Positions 61,912-64,000 of a DNA stretch of 64,000 nt are shown here, one piece after another; the stretch's first letter is position 1, and each line of letters starts with the position of its first letter. The notes under the pieces are model-generated. The model did not search any database, had not been told where the DNA came from, and worked only from the letters and a program-made list of their open reading frames with translations. The translations under genes and the position numbers were made by a program. The DNA is from UBA10518 sp022837185. GTDB taxonomy: Bacteria > Desulfobacterota > Desulfobulbia > Desulfobulbales > Desulfobulbaceae. Location of the stretch: positions 62,001 to 126,000 of the forward strand of contig JAVEQK010000002.1 of assembly GCA_034007705.1 (NCBI GenBank). Reading direction: 5' to 3'.

Positions 61912-62760
61912 ATGGAGCCGGTCGTCATCGGGACAAACGGAGATCCGCTCCGGATGGAGGTCGGGCCGGGGCAGCCGCTGCTGCTGATGGCGGGCCCCTG
62001 CGTGCTCGAAGCCGAGGAAACGGCATGGCGAATTGCCGGGGAAATGAAGGAGATCTGCCGGAACCTCGGGATCAACTATGTTTTCAAGGCGTCGTTCGAC
62101 AAGGCCAACCGCACGTCGCTGCATTCCTTTCGGGGGCCGGGGCTTGACAAGGGATTGCGGCTGCTGGCCCGCATCCGGGAGGAGATCGGGGTAGCCGTTG
62201 TTTCCGACGTCCATGACGCGGCGCAGGCGGAACGGGCGGCCGAAGTGCTGGATATCGTCCAGATCCCCGCCTTTCTCTGCCGCCAGACCGACCTGCTGGT
62301 GGCGGCGGCCCGGTCCGGCCGGCCGGTCAATATCAAAAAAGGCCAGTTCGTCTCCCCCTGGGACATGCAGTACGCCGTGGACAAAGTCCGGGCCTCCGGC
62401 GGCGCCGGGATACTCCTGACCGAACGGGGAACGAGCTTCGGCTACAACAACCTGGTGGTGGATATGCGTTCCCTGCCGGTGATGCGCTCCCTGGGCTGTC
62501 CGGTCATATTCGACGCCACCCACAGCGTGCAGCTTCCCGGAGGGGAGCAGGGCAGTTCCGGCGGTCAGCGCGAATTCATTCCCTGTCTGGCCCGGGCGGC
62601 CGTGGCAGCGGGCATCGACGGGCTCTTCATGGAAGTGCACCCCGAGCCCGACAAGGCATTGTGCGACGGCCCGAACTCATGGCCGCTGGCCATGGTGGAG
62701 AAGCTCCTGCGGAGGCTGATGGCCATCCGGCAGGCGGCGGAGGCCGACGATGACGAGTGA
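61912..62760 (+). CDS. kdsA: 3-deoxy-8-phosphooctulonate synthase (Kdo-8-phosphate synthase)
   Basis: Condenses PEP and arabinose 5-phosphate into Kdo 8-phosphate for LPS. 282 residues. Motifs are LMAGPCVLEAEETAWRIA, VFKASFDKANRTSLHSFRGPGLDKGLRLL, VNIKKGQFVSPWDM, TERGTSFGYNNLVVDMR, VIFDATHSVQLPGG and FMEVHPEPDKALCDGPNSWPL. The start codon abuts the pyrG stop with no gap. The N-terminal extension (MEPVVIGTNGDPLRMEVGPG) is slightly longer than in E. coli. Confidence 0.97.
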   Translation: MEPVVIGTNGDPLRMEVGPGQPLLLMAGPCVLEAEETAWRIAGEMKEICRNLGINYVFKASFDKANRTSLHSFRGPGLDKGLRLLARIREEIGVAVVSDVHDAAQAERAAEVLDIVQIPAFLCRQTDLLVAAARSGRPVNIKKGQFVSPWDMQYAVDKVRASGGAGILLTERGTSFGYNNLVVDMRSLPVMRSLGCPVIFDATHSVQLPGGEQGSSGGQREFIPCLARAAVAAGIDGLFMEVHPEPDKALCDGPNSWPLAMVEKLLRRLMAIRQAAEADDDE

Positions 62761-63400
62761 CAACAGCCGGTGTGCCGACGGGAAAGGGATCTATCCGTCC
62801 GATTGTGAACTGACCGGGGCGCTGCTGGAACAGGCGCGCCGACGGACAAGTCCCGTTGAACGGAGCAGGGAATGGCAGGCGGCTCTGCCCCGGGCCAGAC
62901 AGGTCAGGCTGCTGCTCCTCGACGTCGACGGGGTGCTGACCGACGGGACCATCATGTACACCCATGACGGCGGGGAATCCAAGGGCTTCAATACCCAGGA
63001 CGGTTTCGGCCTCAGGATTCTGCAGGAAGCCGGGGTCGAAGTCGGCCTCATTTCGGCCCGGACCTCGGAGGCCGTGGCCAGAAGGGCAGCGGACCTGAAG
63101 CTGCGGTACGTCTACCAGGGGACCGGGCACAAGCTGGAGGTGTTTGAAGACATCCTGGCCAGCTCGGGTTTGCGTCCCCACGAGACGGCCTACATGGGTG
63201 ACGACTGGCTTGACCTGCCCCTGCTGGCACGGGTCGGACTGGCCGCCGCCCCTGCCAACGCCGTGGCCGAAATACGGCAGCGGGCCCATTACGTGACCGC
63301 GCGCAACGGCGGTCACGGAGCGGTCCGGGAAGTGTGCGAACTCATTCTCGAAGCCAGGGATGCCCTGGCCGGCCTGCTGCAAACGTATTGCCGATGCTGA
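62750..63400 (+). CDS. kdsC: 3-deoxy-D-manno-octulosonate 8-phosphate phosphatase
   Basis: HAD-family phosphatase releasing Kdo. 216 residues. The catalytic motif LLLLDVDGVLTDGTIMY has the two essential aspartates. KGFNTQDGFGLRILQEAGVEVGLISARTSEAVARRAADL and YMGDDWLDLPLLARVGLAAAPANAV are the remaining HAD motifs. A 45-residue N-terminal stretch (TSDNSRCADGKGIYPSDCELTGALLEQARRR) precedes the domain. It overlaps kdsA by 11 nt. Confidence 0.94.
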   Translation: MTSDNSRCADGKGIYPSDCELTGALLEQARRRTSPVERSREWQAALPRARQVRLLLLDVDGVLTDGTIMYTHDGGESKGFNTQDGFGLRILQEAGVEVGLISARTSEAVARRAADLKLRYVYQGTGHKLEVFEDILASSGLRPHETAYMGDDWLDLPLLARVGLAAAPANAVAEIRQRAHYVTARNGGHGAVREVCELILEARDALAGLLQTYCRC

Positions 63401-63981
63401 AAAACCCCCGCAACCTCCTCTTTCTGATTCCTCTGATCCTCCTGGCAACCAGTCCGCTCTGGAGACCTGCCCTTTCCGCTTTTCTGGCCCCCCGGGGAGG
63501 GTTTGAGGCCGCGGCGGTCGATCCCCTGCAGGACGATCAGGAAGAGCATTTCATCATGGATGCCATTACCATAACCATGTTCAACCGGGGCCGGGAAGAT
63601 TGGATTGTCAACGCCGAACGGGCCTACACCGGCGATACCGACAGGGAAATCGGCATGGAGAAGGTGGACGCTGTCTATACCGGGGGCGAAGAGGAGCGAA
63701 CCCGCATTACCAGCTCCAGGGGCATGTACAATGTTGACGAGCGCCACCTGGTGCTGATCGATGACGTGGTTATCGTCAAGCCGGTGTCCAGGCAGGAGAT
63801 GTATACGGATCTTCTCCATTACTACAATACTACCAAGCTGGTCGTCTGCCCGGGAGATGTGGAGCTTCGGGGTCCGGAGTTCACCATCAGGGCGGGGCGG
63901 CTCGATTATGATATGCTCACCGACAACTATGATTTCGGCGGCCGGGTCAAGGTCACCACCAATGACGGCGGCAGAAGCTGA
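63394..63981 (+). CDS. lptC: LPS export ABC transporter periplasmic protein LptC
   Basis: Bitopic component of the LptBFGC extractor that hands LPS to LptA. 195 residues. One N-terminal transmembrane helix (NLLFLIPLILLATSPLW) is followed by a beta-jellyroll with repeats such as ITITMFNRGREDWIVNAERAYT, RITSSRGMYNVDERHLVLIDDVVIV and FTIRAGRLDYDMLTDNYDFGGRVKVTT. The start at 63394 overlaps the kdsC stop (ATGCTGA). lptA and lptB would be expected just beyond the window. Confidence 0.92.
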   Translation: MLKNPRNLLFLIPLILLATSPLWRPALSAFLAPRGGFEAAAVDPLQDDQEEHFIMDAITITMFNRGREDWIVNAERAYTGDTDREIGMEKVDAVYTGGEEERTRITSSRGMYNVDERHLVLIDDVVIVKPVSRQEMYTDLLHYYNTTKLVVCPGDVELRGPEFTIRAGRLDYDMLTDNYDFGGRVKVTTNDGGRS

Positions 63982-64000
63982 GATCGGCGGCCGCCGCCAC

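Overview
The window reads as part of one chromosome of an anaerobic, Gram-negative bacterium of the Desulfobacterota (former Deltaproteobacteria), plausibly close to Desulfobulbales. Signs are GatCA-type tRNA amidotransferase genes, a TusA/DsrE/YeeE sulfur cluster, a NifA-like sigma54 activator, a Cys-rich small-protein repertoire, a Sec-encoding gene, Kdo/Lpt genes for LPS, and a 100-N scaffold gap that points to a draft or metagenome assembly. The lineage is inference from gene content. I saw no insertion sequence, prophage or CRISPR array. Almost all of the window is dense, low-noise core chromosome.

Layout. 1-5.4 kb (-): hisC (cut by the window edge), gatA, gatC, an HD-GYP response regulator, an HDAC-like deacetylase and 5-formyl-THF cyclo-ligase. 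5.4-8.3 kb: a YeeE/YedE transporter divergent from a tusA-dsrE operon with two small unassigned proteins. 9.8-17 kb (+): dnaN-gyrB-gyrA-gpsA. 17-20 kb (-): rdgB-queH-nifA-like. 19.9-20.1 kb: two tRNA-Ser genes. 20.3-23.4 kb (-): a thiamine-binding protein, a 49-aa CXXC protein and a NapH-like ferredoxin, then parAB with a perfect parS in front of nadB. 25-30.5 kb (-): a secreted protein, a PreP-type protease, dtd and rsmE. 30.7-31.1 kb (-): a small gene with two in-frame TGA codons, each followed by a SECIS-like hairpin. 31.3-43 kb: hsp20, cinA-recA, mnmA-mtaB, a regulator with an operator-like palindrome, phzF, mscS, ferredoxin and guaBA. 43-48.5 kb: a TsaC-like protein, HU/IHF, rpsA, a zinc-ribbon protein and a PilT/PilU ATPase. 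48.6-52.9 kb: ilvD, a Cys-rich PAS protein, fumC and tRNA-Ser(CGA). 53-58.4 kb: a GEMM-like riboswitch ahead of a secreted DUF1566-type protein that contains the gap, a PilZ protein, a GDPD-like lipoprotein and a histidine kinase. 58.5-64 kb (+): a methyltransferase, glutaminyl cyclase, then pyrG-kdsA-kdsC-lptC.

Themes. (1) Chromosome maintenance: dnaN, gyrBA, parABS and recA suggest an origin-proximal segment, although no dnaA is present. (2) Sulfur relay: an importer and carrier proteins diverge from one promoter region. (3) Cyclic-di-GMP: a putative degrading enzyme (HD-GYP), a receptor protein (PilZ) and a receptor RNA (GEMM-like) all occur here, the last two flanking one secreted protein. 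(4) Selenium: a 105-residue double-Sec protein, the most unusual object in the window, which conventional ORF calling breaks into pieces.
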